The notes: a model not told the origin generated them from the letters alone. A DNA stretch of 64,000 nucleotides from Eutreptiella sp. 'Long Island Sound 2002' (GCA_964036045.1 OZ038397.1:27435640-27499639); one strand, 5' to 3'. Shown: positions 18,770 to 28,579, counted from the first letter of the stretch. Made by a program: numbers and translations.

Positions 18770-19301
18770 TGTAAGTGCGGCTAGCCCCATCTGCTCAGAT
18801 TTTCAGACATTCTGCCCAGATTGGCTACATTTTGGTCATTTTCTTTGCTTCGGCGGAATTGCCGCCTCGCAGCTCAGTCACAGGATATTTCCTATATATT
18901 TCTGATATGCCGGATTTGATTCCGCGGTCCATTTCCCGTAAATCCGCCGCATTCCGCTATTTTAGCTGGAATCGCCATTTGCCGCTGGCGCGCGCTCGCG
19001 GGCCTGATCGGCCATACAATTTTACATAAATGGATTATTTAAATTCATTCGGACAGTTTTGGACACTCAGATGTATTTAGAATAATTCCCCTCAATTTTC
19101 TTCATAGACTGGGATTTTCTGCCGGACCACAATCAGCATGGACCTTGCTTCTGTTGTCGCTGCTCTCGCCTCCGTTGGTGTTCGTGTATCCGGTTCCAAC
19201 CCCAATAACAACATCCAGGGAGACTCCTCGCGTGCCTGCCCCACTGGTCTTGCCGGCTCCGAGCCCTCCGGCACCCACATCGACCCAGGGCAGCACTTTC
19301 A
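18770..19301 (+). repeat. E2 3' LTR (532 bp)
   Basis: A copy of 8548-9079 with one substitution. The gag start is repeated here, so an open frame (19138-19374) begins with the Gag N-terminus and runs into flanking DNA. It is an LTR by-product, not a gene. Confidence 0.95.
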
Positions 19302-19306
19302 TAACG
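19302..19306. repeat. Target site duplication of E2, right copy (taacg)
   Basis: Matches 8543-8547 and closes the element. Confidence 0.9.
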
Positions 19307-19891
19307 TTCATGCTCACAAGGCCACAAAGTTAGCGTTTGCGCACGCAAACGACTTGGGTTTGCGAGACCCATAGGCTGCCTAAAACACCGCCATTGCCCG
19401 CTTCCCTATACAAAGTGATATGCCCGCGTGAAAGGGGCATGGGTGAAAGACATAGGGGGGAGATGTAGGGTTCCGTCCGAACTCATGGTCCTTGAGAAGC
19501 ATGAGTTCGCACGATCGACGGAAAGCCTTGCGCGCTGATTTTCTCGAAAACGCAACGGCGAAAAATTCTGGTGAACACACCAGATGAAAGTACATTAAAT
19601 ACCCTCTAGATTCAGCCCTTAAGTTCTCTTAGAACCTCACAGGTACTCGAGAAAAGTCAATCACAAAACTCGCCACGGAGAAGCGACGAAGGCGCGCGAA
19701 CAGGCGACATCAGGCGGCGATTTCACGACAATTGGAAATCGCGGTAGAAATCGGGTATTTCACCGATTTCCGACCGAAAATCGCCTAAGACAATAAGATC
19801 ACGGTAATTCTACATCGATTTTTTGGTTAGAAATCGGATTCCAGATTTCGCGGGTTAGAGAACAGGGATAGCCGGTGTCAACGGCTTCCGC

Positions 19892-19973
19892 ACGGGTGTG
19901 ACGGCTCGCAGGCCTCCGGGCCATGGGCCATAACGGGTGTGACGGCTCACAGGCCTCCGGGCCATGGGCCATA
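19892..19973. repeat. Two-copy 41-bp tandem repeat
   Basis: Copies at 19892-19932 and 19933-19973 share acgggtgtgacggctc and cctccgggccatgggccata and differ at one base. They look like a recent local duplication. Confidence 0.8.
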
Positions 19974-20164
19974 GGTTCTGGGTACCGCTTCAATAGCCGT
20001 AGCAGTAATCATACTCATATGAGCTTGCAGACTGCATTGGGGCACATTGTTCCCTTCAGTTTTTTCATTTGGATAACGGAGCTAGATGGCTCTTATAGGG
20101 CATGACTGCACAGAGTAGACAATAGCACAACGGACGTTGGCGACTACCAGGTTGGAGGGAAAAC

Positions 20165-20713
20165 CTACACCAACAAAGGATACGGGCTGTGGACAATAGG
20201 ACTCTCAGGAACTGAGTCTATGTATTGATCAGCACCACATGGGAACTCTGGGAGGGCATCATTCTCGTCATCATTTACAAAATCCCTAGTCTTCAGCTCC
20301 AAAGTCTCAGGGACTGCTTGGGTGTCTGAGTGGACAGAACCTGTGGTCAAAAACCGTGTAATGCGCTGGCAGTACACCCAGGACTGACTGTGAGTGTTCA
20401 CTACATCCACAAGTAAATGACTGAGCAGCAGCTGCTGCACATCTTGCAGCTCAGCACCCAGAGGCTCCAAATTGCGGCTCAGGAGGGACAGGACCTATGT
20501 GACATGAGCAGATTTGACCAAACCATGCTGCAAAGACTCAGCGAAGAGCTTCACACTTCTGACACCACGACACCGCATCATTTGTGGCACCCCCGTGTTT
20601 TGCAACCCGCTCTGGCCCAACCCAAGCGTACGTAAGATGGAGGACTTAACGGTGCCGTAGAACAGGCGGTCAAAGGCCTTGTGCTCTGCTCCCGCCAGAA
20701 AACGCCGCACCAC
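20165..20713 (-). pseudogene. Unidentified degenerate ORF pair
   Basis: Two minus-strand frames (20495-20713 and 20165-20470) lie end to end in different frames and could be one broken gene. The first reads RRFLAGAEHKAFDRLFYG, the second ELKTRDFVNDDENDAL. Readable but stop-broken sequence continues to the right (WSLFVEYDLVQRAQSVI near 20830-20870). I do not recognise a family. A decayed transposon gene is the simplest guess. Confidence 0.3.
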
Positions 20714-20982
20714 TGGGCCATATTGTTATTCTTTGCAGGGGGTTTCTGACCTTCCCAGGCTCACCACAGAAAATCGAAATCAGCGGTCCCCACAGCTTCT
20801 TCTGCAAATTATACAATGACACTCTGAGCCCTCTGGACGAGGTCATACTCTACAAACAGCGACCAAGGCATAGTAGGGTAAAATTGCGGGATAACATTCA
20901 GGCATATCTGGCCACTGGTCCACACCTACGACAGGCTCGAAAAGACTGCCGCACCCTGCTTCGCAATACTATGGAGTGTACG

Positions 20983-21212
20983 CGTTTTTCAGGGTCCAGA
21001 CCGACAGAATTTCTGTTTATCCACCCCCCTCAAACGGTGCCAAAAAATGGGTTTTTTTCATCTCGTGAGCCCGGCAGGGCACTTCAGGTATCCACCCCCC
21101 CTAATTCGCGGGTGCTGAATTCAATTTTCAGCTCAATTCTCATCAACCAAGCGCTGGGACATCCCAAAATGCGTTTCTTCAGGGTCCAGACCAACAGAAT
21201 TTCCGCTTATCC
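20983..21212. repeat. Diverged 40-bp direct repeat
   Basis: 20983-21022 and 21171-21212 share cagggtccagacc, then acagaatttc and ttatcc, each followed by a C run. The spacer has no coding signal. Confidence 0.6.
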
Positions 21213-22484
21213 CCCCCCTTTTCACCTCGGAACTCCCGACCATTAAGACGCTATAGGCTGCGCCTTGACATCTCCCTCACATCATTCTCTCAAGTCTTTT
21301 ACTTCGTCTGTGGCGCCTACGGCGCCCCTCCGGTTCCATGCATCGCTCCCTGTGTCCGCACCCTTAACGCTCCTATGTGCCTCCCTCCGTATGTCATACG
21401 TATTCGGTGCATGCAATACAAGCTGCGCGGCTCTGAAGTCGTGCTGCCCTTCAATTACTCATTCCTACACCTGCCAGCGGGTCCCCAATGCCCCTCAGTT
21501 ACCGCCGCCGCTCCGACATGACACCGCTGGGCGCCTTTGGGGCCCGTGGGTTATGCGAGTCCATGACTTTGTACATTAGCTTCTGGCTTTGTATGATAGT
21601 ATCACTGGCTCCGCACTGAGAAATTTGTGACGTCTTAAAAAATACTATGGAGTGTACAGGGCAGACTGAAGTGTACTTGGACATCTGGGCTCAGACCAGT
21701 CAAACGCTAGAATGATCCTACCAAGGACTTTGGATCTGACAGCGGCACGTAGTGGGTAACCGAATCTGAATCTAAAAGAAGGTTAAGGACATGAAGAATG
21801 CCTCACTGTACATTCCTATCAATGCCCATGGCCGAACCACTGCAGTTTTAATCAATTCTGACCAAAGGAAGAGAGCAGAGAGTCACATGCTGAATTTTTT
21901 TTGGATAGCGCCCCAGCCAGCGCTTGAGCAGGAGAATGTAAGGTTAAATTCAGGAGTGTATGTGTGTGCGTGTGTGTGTGTATGCGTGGCGCAAAAGGGA
22001 AAATCCCGTTTGGCATTTCCCACCACCAATTTCGGGCCTAGCTTCCAAAGGTAACTAAACCGCCCTTTGGGCTATTCAAATTTGGCCATGCAATGAAGGA
22101 CAAAAACAGCCTCCTAAAATTTTGGTGCCTTGAAATTCGGCTGGTGAGGGCGTGGGGACCCAGGGGTTACCCACAGGGGTGCCCAGGTGAGCAGGGTTCA
22201 TACAATACAGTACGTGTAATGTATTGTATCGTTCCGATACAGTACTGTAATGTAATGTATTGTATCCCAAATTTTCTCGACAAAGTGCTGTTTGTTCACA
22301 GAAGTTATGTTCCTAGAATTTGCAGCTATTCTGTTTTAGTGTACAACCTGCAATTGTTTGCAAAAATAATTTTTTGTCTCAATTTCTTGTTTTTTTTCTT
22401 GATACTTTGTGTTCTATATTTGTTTAACCTGGTTGATGACATCATCAGTGATGTCAATGATGATGTCATCAGTGACATCCTGCT

Positions 22485-22958
22485 TTGATGACTAGTGAGG
22501 AAGACCCACTGAAGGACAGTGAGATCAGGAATGATGTTGCTCAGGTTTTTGAATCCTTTGGTGGCAAGGAGCATGCTCAAACAGCCAAACTGCAACTGCA
22601 ACAGTTCTTTATGAGGTGTGGAGAGTTCGCAGATGAACGCCTTTGGACCAAAGAAAGTCTTGCCCTTGGCGGCCTCAATTGGTTCCAAGCTTTCTGCTAT
22701 GAAAATTCAGTGTTGAGGGACATTGCGCTGCGCGTACATTCAACCCCTACAGTGGCCTCTGCTGCAGAGCGCAACTGGAGTGTGTTTGGTTTTGTGCACT
22801 CAAAAGGTAGGAACCGTCTGTATGGCCACAAGGTGGAGAAGCTTGTTTATATTTATCAGAACATGAGGCTACTGCAAAAGATTAGGGACCCAGCTTTCAG
22901 AGAGCCCTGTATGTTGCCTGACCATATGTTTGACGAAGATGAGGAGGAGGAGGAATAG
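22485..22958 (+). pseudogene. hAT transposase, C-terminal dimerisation domain only
   Basis: 157 aa. It carries the hAT C-terminal hallmark: a W-x-x-F region (LNWFQAFCYENS), then IALRVHSTPTVASAAERNWS, then FGFVHSKGRNRLYGHKVEKL and VYIYQNMRLL, followed by a Glu-rich tail. The DDE catalytic part and the BED zinc finger are absent upstream, so this is a truncated gene or a last exon. The start codon is only the first ATG of the open frame. Confidence 0.8.
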
Positions 22959-22972
22959 GAACTCAAACATGT

Positions 22973-23380
22973 TCAGGCGCACTGTTTCTCCTGCTCTGTG
23001 ATCCACCAGTTCTTCAGCTCCTGCTCGCTATCCCATAGCATCTTCAGTCGCGACCAGTCAGCGTAGGACATGGGCTGCCGGCTCTCTCTTTGTTGTCTCC
23101 AACAATACGACTCGTACTGGTGTCTCTGCCATTGCTCTGCAAACACGTGGTCCCATTCATCCCATTCATCGCACTCATCAGAACCTGTCTCAGCTGCGTC
23201 GGCGTTCTGAGCGAGACAGTTGCCTTTCGTGTGGTTTGTTTGGATACCTTCTGACTCTTGTATGCTGCTCGAAGCGTTTCCTTCACTGCACGCAGATGTT
23301 GTTTGTGGCATTCTACATCTCTGCACGCAAAGTTCGCGACCGCTTTTTCTCGGCGCGCAAGTGTTTTCAAACGACGACAA
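22973..23380 (-). CDS. Hypothetical ORF inside the hAT remnant
   Basis: 135 aa, convergent with the transposase and 15 bp from its stop. It is rich in Cys, Trp and Glu, with an acidic centre (SDECDEWDEWD) and a Trp-Gln-rich end (EQWQRHQYESYCWRQQRES). I recognise no domain. An overlapping frame (23044-23442) is the less likely reading. It could be an accessory ORF of the transposon or chance. Confidence 0.3.
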   Translation of the reverse strand: MSSFENTCAPRKSGRELCVQRCRMPQTTSACSEGNASSSIQESEGIQTNHTKGNCLAQNADAAETGSDECDEWDEWDHVFAEQWQRHQYESYCWRQQRESRQPMSYADWSRLKMLWDSEQELKNWWITEQEKQCA

Positions 23381-23734
23381 GCATACCGCACGATGCGCAA
23401 TGGCAGTGGGGACACAGCGGTGCTATTGGTTCTGAAAAACACATCTTAAATTGCAACTCGGTTTTTATGTCACAACTACTTTAAAGCAATATGTCGGGGA
23501 TCAACGGTTAAAATTTTGGTGCATGCAAAATGTCGGCAGCCTGCAGAAACATGAAAATCTCGCGTTTTGTTAGTTTTTAACCTCATTCTCTGCGGCGGCA
23601 CGCGCGTCTGGCGCCAGTCGGTGGCCTCCCCAGCAGACGCGTACTGTATTGTATTCTCGCGATACAGTACGCGTATATATACGTTACGCGTATATATACG
23701 CCGTCTTTTCCAACCCTGATCTGGGGCATGGGAG

Positions 23735-24135
23735 TTGGGCCAGACACAGGATATGGCTTGGCCAGCTTGGCCAACCAACTGAATTCAGAATCAGTTAAAA
23801 AGTAGAACCACAATAAGTAGTAAAAACATTTGAGTATAGGGGTCTTGAGGTAGGAGACCACTAGGCTTAACCTACAAGGCCCAAGGCACGAAGTGCCTAT
23901 TTTATTTCGGTATACCTCCATGAAGGAAGGTACCTCCGCTCACTTGAGCGGTAGGGGTAAACTACATGGGGGTGCTTGGGTTATAACCCTAGTTATTTGG
24001 AAAAGGGTATTTCAAACTTCAAAAGACTGACAAAAATGTTTAAGTGTTACTCTTCATTACTTCCCTAGGCAAAAAGGGGGCTTCAGTCTGGATCTAGTCC
24101 CCCAAGAAAGGCATGGCAGTGACTTTTTCTTACTC
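23735..24135 (-). mobile_element. Partial LTR of an E3/E4-like element
   Basis: Matches the second half of the E3 LTR: shared phrases include caactgaattcag, accacaataagta, ggagaccact, gaaggaaggtacctccgct and tggcagtgactttttctta, with the same terminal cttact. It has diverged and lacks the first half, so it is an old truncated or solo LTR. Confidence 0.75.
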
Positions 24136-24735
24136 TAAACATTATTTTGGTGTTGCAGGCAATTTTGAAGGTCCATAGTAGTGACTCCCAAAGTTTGCTC
24201 AAATGTTGGACATGGGTTTCTTACCCATGCATCGATGTACTTGCGAGTCGGTATGTGCTCATTCCGGAGTTTCAAGGAGAAAAAGTTTGGACTTCGTGCG
24301 GCAGGCAAGGGAGGGGGGGGGGTTATGGGGTGGGTGATCGGGATCATTTTTGATCCAAATACTAGGCACTGGGGAGCGGGGGGGGGGTTTATGGGGTAGG
24401 TGATCCGTGGATCACTTTTGGATAATTGTTGGAACATTTTCGACCGTTTTGCTCACTGTAATTTCAACTCTGTGCCAATGGTCTGGTGGACTTGTGCATC
24501 TTTTTTTGGAAGCCAATTGGTGGTAGATTGTTGGAACAAGTGATTTTATATTTTTGGATCGTTTATAACAGACGTTGTTGGTTCAATATGTTGCTTTGCA
24601 CTTGCACTGTGTCACACTTATGTTTGGAAGTTACGTTTTTGGATCATTTTTGTGAACATGAACCGGTGGATCATTTCTTTTTTGGAACTCACATTTTTGG
24701 ATCACATTTTTTCGACACAAATGGGTAGATCAAGC
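24136..24735. other. No gene; simple and repeated sequence
   Basis: Contains two G-runs inside a roughly 70-bp repeated unit (gggggggggttatggggt near 24310 and gggggggtttatggggtagg near 24380), followed by several ttttggatca phrases to 24720. No coding signal is seen. Confidence 0.5.
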
Positions 24736-25092
24736 CGGGGGAAGGAGCAAAGGCAAAGGAGCAGCACAAGACGGGGTTGGAGTGTGTCTCTTGTCGCCGG
24801 CACTGTTTTTTGTAGAAGGCGGTTGGTGTAGAGTGCTACGCATAAATCATTCTTCATCAGGCACAAATCCTGTGCATCGGCGCCCCGACGTGGTGCGCGC
24901 CGACTTGCGTTCCGGACCCTCATCCATGTCCCTCACCCTCTTCAAAAACTGCGATACAGCGGCCGCTCCAAGGCGCGGCGATGAGCGCCAGCCGCGCAGC
25001 ATAGGCACATTGGTTGGCTTGGGCCTTGCTTTGCGACGGAGGTTGGTCCAGCCCCGTCTTGTGCTGCTCCGTTGCCTTTGCTTCTTCCCCCG
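24736..25092. repeat. 45-bp inverted repeat, 267-bp spacer
   Basis: 24736-24780 and 25048-25092 are reverse complements with three mismatches (shared core agcagcacaagacgggg). A third, shorter direct copy (gcagcacaagacggg) lies near 25129. It could be a MITE-like insertion or terminal repeats linked to the adjacent DIRS-like remnant. Confidence 0.7.
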
Positions 25093-25282
25093 CCCTGTTC
25101 ACTAGGGGGAGTATGCAAAGGCGCCTCTGCAGCACAAGACGGGCTTGGAGTCGTGTGCACCGCCAAATGTGCATTGAGCGCTGTCGCGGCTATGTCCACG
25201 GCCCCAAGCCGGTTGTAGTGTTTGCAATACGCCTCAAAATTGGCCGACGGCCCAATTTTGCAGGAAATATCGGGGGGCAAAT

Positions 25283-26198
25283 TCATTTGCTTGTGAATGA
25301 GTTTGCGGGCTGCGACATGAGCGACTGTAACACCGTGGTTCCACACCAAAAGGCAGCGTACTGCTGTGATGCGGCTTTCGACTGCTGCTTCATGGCCCGA
25401 ATGGCCGGATCAAATCGTAATACGGACATGGAAGGAAACATAACGATTGCGGCGTACGCGGAGCGCGCTTGGGACATCGAGTGTTGAAACAGCATGCCTA
25501 AAACGGAAACCATTTGTTTTTTGCCGATGCTAGAAAAGGAGAAACCAACTTCACATCCTGGCTTGAAAAAGAGAACAAAAGCGCTATTGTAGCGCCTCAC
25601 AGACTTGTCGCGTTGCGATAAAAATTGGTCAGCCGCTGCTGGCGTGTAGTCGCCTGCGAGCAATTGTTCCCTGAGACACAGACGAAAATCACATCCCAGC
25701 GCGGGGCCGGCAACGGCGCGCGCGATGGTGTCTCGAATATGCCCGGGGACCCTTTTTTGATAAAAATCGGGCAATTCGGCTCGAAGAGCCGAAGAAGTAG
25801 GGGCCACCACGGGGCAACCCGCCAAAATAGCACTACTATCAGCACTTTGAGAAGGGGGTATTGGGACAATCGGTTGAGGAAGGGGTGGATGATTTTCCAA
25901 GGGGGGTGGGCGTAGGCAAAGCGGATCCCTTGGAGAGACGCTTGAAGCGTGTCCGTCAACACTTAGTGAGGGTGTGACGTCGGCCATCGGCAAGCAAACG
26001 TCTTGCACTTGGCGCTCTCCGGCGTGGCAAAAAGGTCTAGATGTGGCGTCCCCGGCGCCCGTGTGATTTGGTGAAAAATGGTGTCCGCGAGGACGACTTC
26101 CCGAACATTTATAGTCCGTCGGGATACTACGTCTGCTGGATTTTCCGCTGAAGGGACCCAATCGGGTCTGATCTGCACGTTGCGTGCCCAACACTACG
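25283..26198 (-). pseudogene. DIRS-like pol: RNase H end, Dam-like segment, recombinase core-binding-like segment
   Basis: Three successive frames. 26178-25963 reads IRPDWVPSAENPADVVSRR (end of RNase H), then PHLDLFATPESAKC, the start of the Dam-like domain. 25962-25830 continues FAYAHPPWKIIHPFLNRL and LIVVLFWRVAPWW (HPPW in place of NPPY). Then, in a third frame, RYNSAFVLFFKPGCEVGFSF, AYAAIVMFPSM and LRFDPAIRAMK resemble the N-terminal core-binding part of DIRS tyrosine recombinases. The catalytic R-H-R-Y region is not seen. The frame changes mark it as dead. The long open frame reaching 26380 is a chimera with the E3 LTR. Confidence 0.7.
26194..26198. repeat. Target site duplication of E3, left copy (ctacg)
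   Basis: Matches 37394-37398. Joining the flanks at one copy restores the order of the DIRS RNase H sequence. Confidence 0.85.
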
Positions 26199-26911
26199 AG
26201 AAAGATTGTCCTTGAGTTATGCCCTAGGTCTTTTGATGTATTCCTGCAGGTTTTGTAGTTGAAAACCCCAAACCAAAGCAGCAAGTAGAGCAAGGACTGA
26301 ATGTGGATCGAATCAATGATTGGTTTTGGAATCCAGTGTAACACAGAAGGGCTGCAGATAGACAAAGCAGGTTTATGCACATAGATTTAATCACAAATGG
26401 ATAATACAAAAGGTTTTATATGAAAATTGGTCAGACTCTAGCCTCAGAGGTTGCATTAGGCACTTCATGTGCACTTTTTTGGATGAAATGGTGCTGGTTA
26501 GGACTGAGAGGCATAGATGTCAGGACCACACAGAAAATGACTTGGCCAAGCAACTGAATTCAGAAACAGTTACAAAGTAGGACCACAATAAGTGGTAGAA
26601 ACAATTGGGTATAGGGGTCTTGGGGTGGGAGACCACTTAGGCTTAACCTCCAAGGCCAACAAGCATGCAATGCCTGATTTATTTTGGTATGTCCTCCATG
26701 AAGGAAGGTACCTCCGCTCAGTTGAGTGGTAGGGGTGAACTTCATGGGGGGGCTAGGGTCACAACCCTAGTTACTTTGAGAAAGTGTACTTTAGGCAACA
26801 AAAGAGAGATAAAAACACTTAAGTTTGTCTTAGCATCAACAAAGGGTTTTAAGGGGGGCTGAGCCTGGATCAAGCCCTCCAAGAAAGACATGGCAGTGAC
26901 TTTTTCTTACT
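26199..26911 (-). repeat. E3 3' LTR
   Basis: Copy of 36681-37393. On the plus strand it begins agaaagattg and ends ttcttact. The end is set by the target duplication on the left and the polypurine tract on the right. Confidence 0.9.
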
Positions 26912-26918
26912 CCCCCCT
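26912..26918 (-). other. E3 polypurine tract
   Basis: AGGGGGG on the minus strand directly precedes the 3' LTR. E4 has the same tract at 44585-44591. Confidence 0.8.
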
Positions 26919-27135
26919 GGAGTACTAGTTAGCTAAGCTAGTAGGACCAAGGAAAAAGGCTCAAATATTCCCAAAATTACCTCAAAAAAATGCATTAAAC
27001 TTACCAAAAACATCCTCATCACTTCATAGAAGCCTATCACACTGTAGGGACCCTTGAAAAACAGTGTAATGTACCGTGAATGATGTCCCTTCGAAGGGGC
27101 ATTCCTCAAAAGTCGCCGGCGTGCGGCGAAAACTT

Positions 27136-27215
27136 TTGGAAAAAGTTTGGGGGCAGTGGGAATTGAACCCAGGACTCCCTCCCTAGAGCCAATGTGCTTG
27201 CCCACTAGGGTACAG
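27136..27215 (-). repeat. tRNA-like segment (SINE head or tRNA pseudogene)
   Basis: On the minus strand an A-box-like TACCCTAGTGGGCAAG is followed about 40 bases later by a B box GGTTCAATTCC flanked by TGGG/CCCA. No proper acceptor stem is visible, so it is not a working tRNA gene. Confidence 0.45.
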
Positions 27216-28080
27216 TCGAACGCTCTAATGCGGGCGGCTATCGCTGTATAAACAGCGTTTTGGTATACGTCCTGACCAAAGGCCAGGGCGGAGCAATACT
27301 CCCAATGGAGGACACAAACCTCCAGGAGCTGGAAAAAATAGAAAATGTAACCAGCAGGGAGTGATTCCTGCGGTTTAGCGGAAGGGGTTGCGATTTAGCA
27401 AGTGAAATCGTTAAAAATCGACGAAACCACACGGGAAATCGTCATTTTTACACATAACTCAAGGTCGCAGACAAGCGCAAAGGAAGCGGACGCCAAGAAA
27501 AGGGTTGCGCAAGCATAAACGGCTTTTGGAAGAGAAGGTATGAGCCGTAGTTTTTAAAGTTTTAAAGAAAACTTTTGCACAGTTGCATCAAAATTTTTAT
27601 AAACTTCAGAGTCAAGTAGTCAAATTCAGCCGACACCACAGAGCAGGTCAACAACCCATCCCTCAGGTATGTCAGTGTCACCTCACACTCACGCATTGCG
27701 TTCGTGTTGGTTGTTCCGTCAAAACGTTAGGGTTGTCAACGCTGTGCTCGTTGGGGGGTCGGGTGTTCTTCTCTCGTGCTCTGCACAGGTAAAAGCAGGA
27801 ATGAAAGGTATGTGATGCGAATGGAGCGCGCAGCGCGCACGTAGGGTTAGAATATGTGCTGTGCTCGCGATGCATGTGCCTAATCGAGGCATCCACACGC
27901 TGTGACGCTTTACCTGTATCCGCAATTTCACCCTTGTTTTCTTTCCACAGGTAAGTACAGAAAGCGTTTGTTAGTGTGCGGCCGTGGCCTTAAAGTTGAG
28001 TTGCTTAAAACGCTTAGGTTTGTTTTGTGCTCGTTTTAATTCGGCATTCACACGATGCATGGTGAGTAAGGTAGGTTAGC

Positions 28081-28366
28081 CCAGGAGGAGCTTACCTCCT
28101 GGTTGAGTCAGTGGTTCAGCCTCCCTTCCCTGCGTGCACAAGATGCATTAAAGGGTAGGCCACGCGAGTTGCGCACGGTAAACCTTGTTTAGGTTACCCA
28201 GAGGCTCCTCGGTACGTTCTTTAAGAGAACCCGAGGAGTTTCTTAAAGCTTGGTTGCTTGACAGGGGTAGCTGATCCGTCAGCGTGTTTGCGAACAGTGT
28301 ATTATAGGTCACACTGAGAAGGGTATAATACCTGGAGTGTGGCTTGGTTCCTCCGTCGCAAACACC
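28081..28366 (+). ncRNA. Conserved structured block, E3 copy
   Basis: Series of hairpins: 28081-28088/28095-28102 (8 bp), 28205-28212/28231-28238 with an inner 5-bp stem (28216-28220/28226-28230), 28270-28274/28279-28283, and 28284-28293/28356-28365 enclosing 28310-28315/28336-28341. The E4 copy (45712-46025) is far more similar here than E3 and E4 proteins are, and differences in stems preserve pairing (see findings). Strand is given as plus because the two wobble pairs fit only a plus-strand RNA, which is antisense to the element. Function unknown. Confidence 0.55.
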
Positions 28367-28579
28367 CCTTCATTTGCCTCTTTTGTACAGGTGGGAGAGG
28401 TTAAGGGTGATTGGTGCACGCAGCAGCTGCCTTCGGCGGCTACCATTTTTCTGCCCCAGCAAAACAGGGGCGCTGATCACAAATCATATCACTGCGCCTC
28501 AGCCAGTACTGGCGAGGGCAGTTCGACCTCAACGACATCTGCGCTGTGCACGCAACGAGAGCACCCCTTTCCTCCAAGC

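Larger units (their letters stand above)
8548..19301 (+). mobile_element. E2: complete Ty3/gypsy-like chromodomain retrotransposon
   Basis: 10.75 kb with two 532-bp LTRs (TGTAAG...TTTCA) that differ at a single base (c in the 5' copy, t in the 3' copy, within actgg[c/t]cttgcc), 5-bp TSDs (taacg), a primer binding site for initiator tRNA-Met, a polypurine tract, and uninterrupted gag and pol frames. Pol order is protease, Dam-like domain, RT, RNase H, integrase, chromodomain, which is Ty3/chromovirus order plus the extra Dam-like module. The near-identity of the LTRs and intact frames indicate a recent insertion. A 5'-truncated relative, E5, lies at 51298-60342. Confidence 0.95.
19307..22199. 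other. Unassigned region between E2 and the hAT remnant
   Basis: No recognised gene. It holds a two-copy 41-bp tandem repeat (19892), degenerate minus-strand frames (20165-20713), a diverged 40-bp direct repeat (20983 and 21171), and a short GT-rich run near 21957-21985. The phrase aatactatggagtgtac occurs at 20966 and again near 21644, so this may be decayed repeat sequence. Confidence 0.5.
22200..23672 (+). mobile_element. hAT-like DNA transposon remnant
   Basis: The region contains the C-terminal part of a hAT transposase (22485-22958). Similar palindromic blocks lie near both ends: 22216-22247 and 23641-23672 share gtattgtat and cgatacagtac. atacaatacagtacg near 22200 reappears inverted near 23638-23654. 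They may be terminal or subterminal inverted repeats, but I could not find an 8-bp target duplication, so the ends are uncertain. Confidence 0.5.
24942..26198 (-). mobile_element. DIRS-like retrotransposon remnant, downstream part
   Basis: Minus-strand remnant with RNase H end, a Dam-like segment and a recombinase-like N-terminal segment. E3 inserted into its RNase H region: the sequence resumes at 37399-37512 across the E3 target duplication ctacg. The left limit is not defined. Confidence 0.7.

Noticed and set aside
19138-19374. 78-codon frame in the 3' LTR of E2
   Set aside because: Repeated Gag N-terminus of the LTR followed by flanking DNA; not a separate gene.
22326-22688. 120-codon minus frame over the hAT remnant
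   Set aside because: Shadow of the plus-strand transposase frame that carries the hAT motifs.
25283-26380. 365-codon minus frame as one gene
   Set aside because: It is a chimera: the first 60 codons are E3 LTR sequence and the rest DIRS remnant in a frame that skips two domain pieces.
26199-26911. 714-bp dispersed repeat as a SINE or LINE tail
   Set aside because: First suspected because it does not start TG or end CA. The PBS, PPT and target duplication show it is an LTR.
27136-27215. Functional tRNA gene
   Set aside because: A and B boxes are present but acceptor and T stems do not pair properly. The same goes for 44221-44315 and 53493-53687.
28148-28376. Hammerhead ribozyme or group I/II intron as the explanation of the conserved block
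   Set aside because: I found no CUGAUGA and GAAA core in the right order, nor the domain V or P7-like signatures. The fold remains unassigned.
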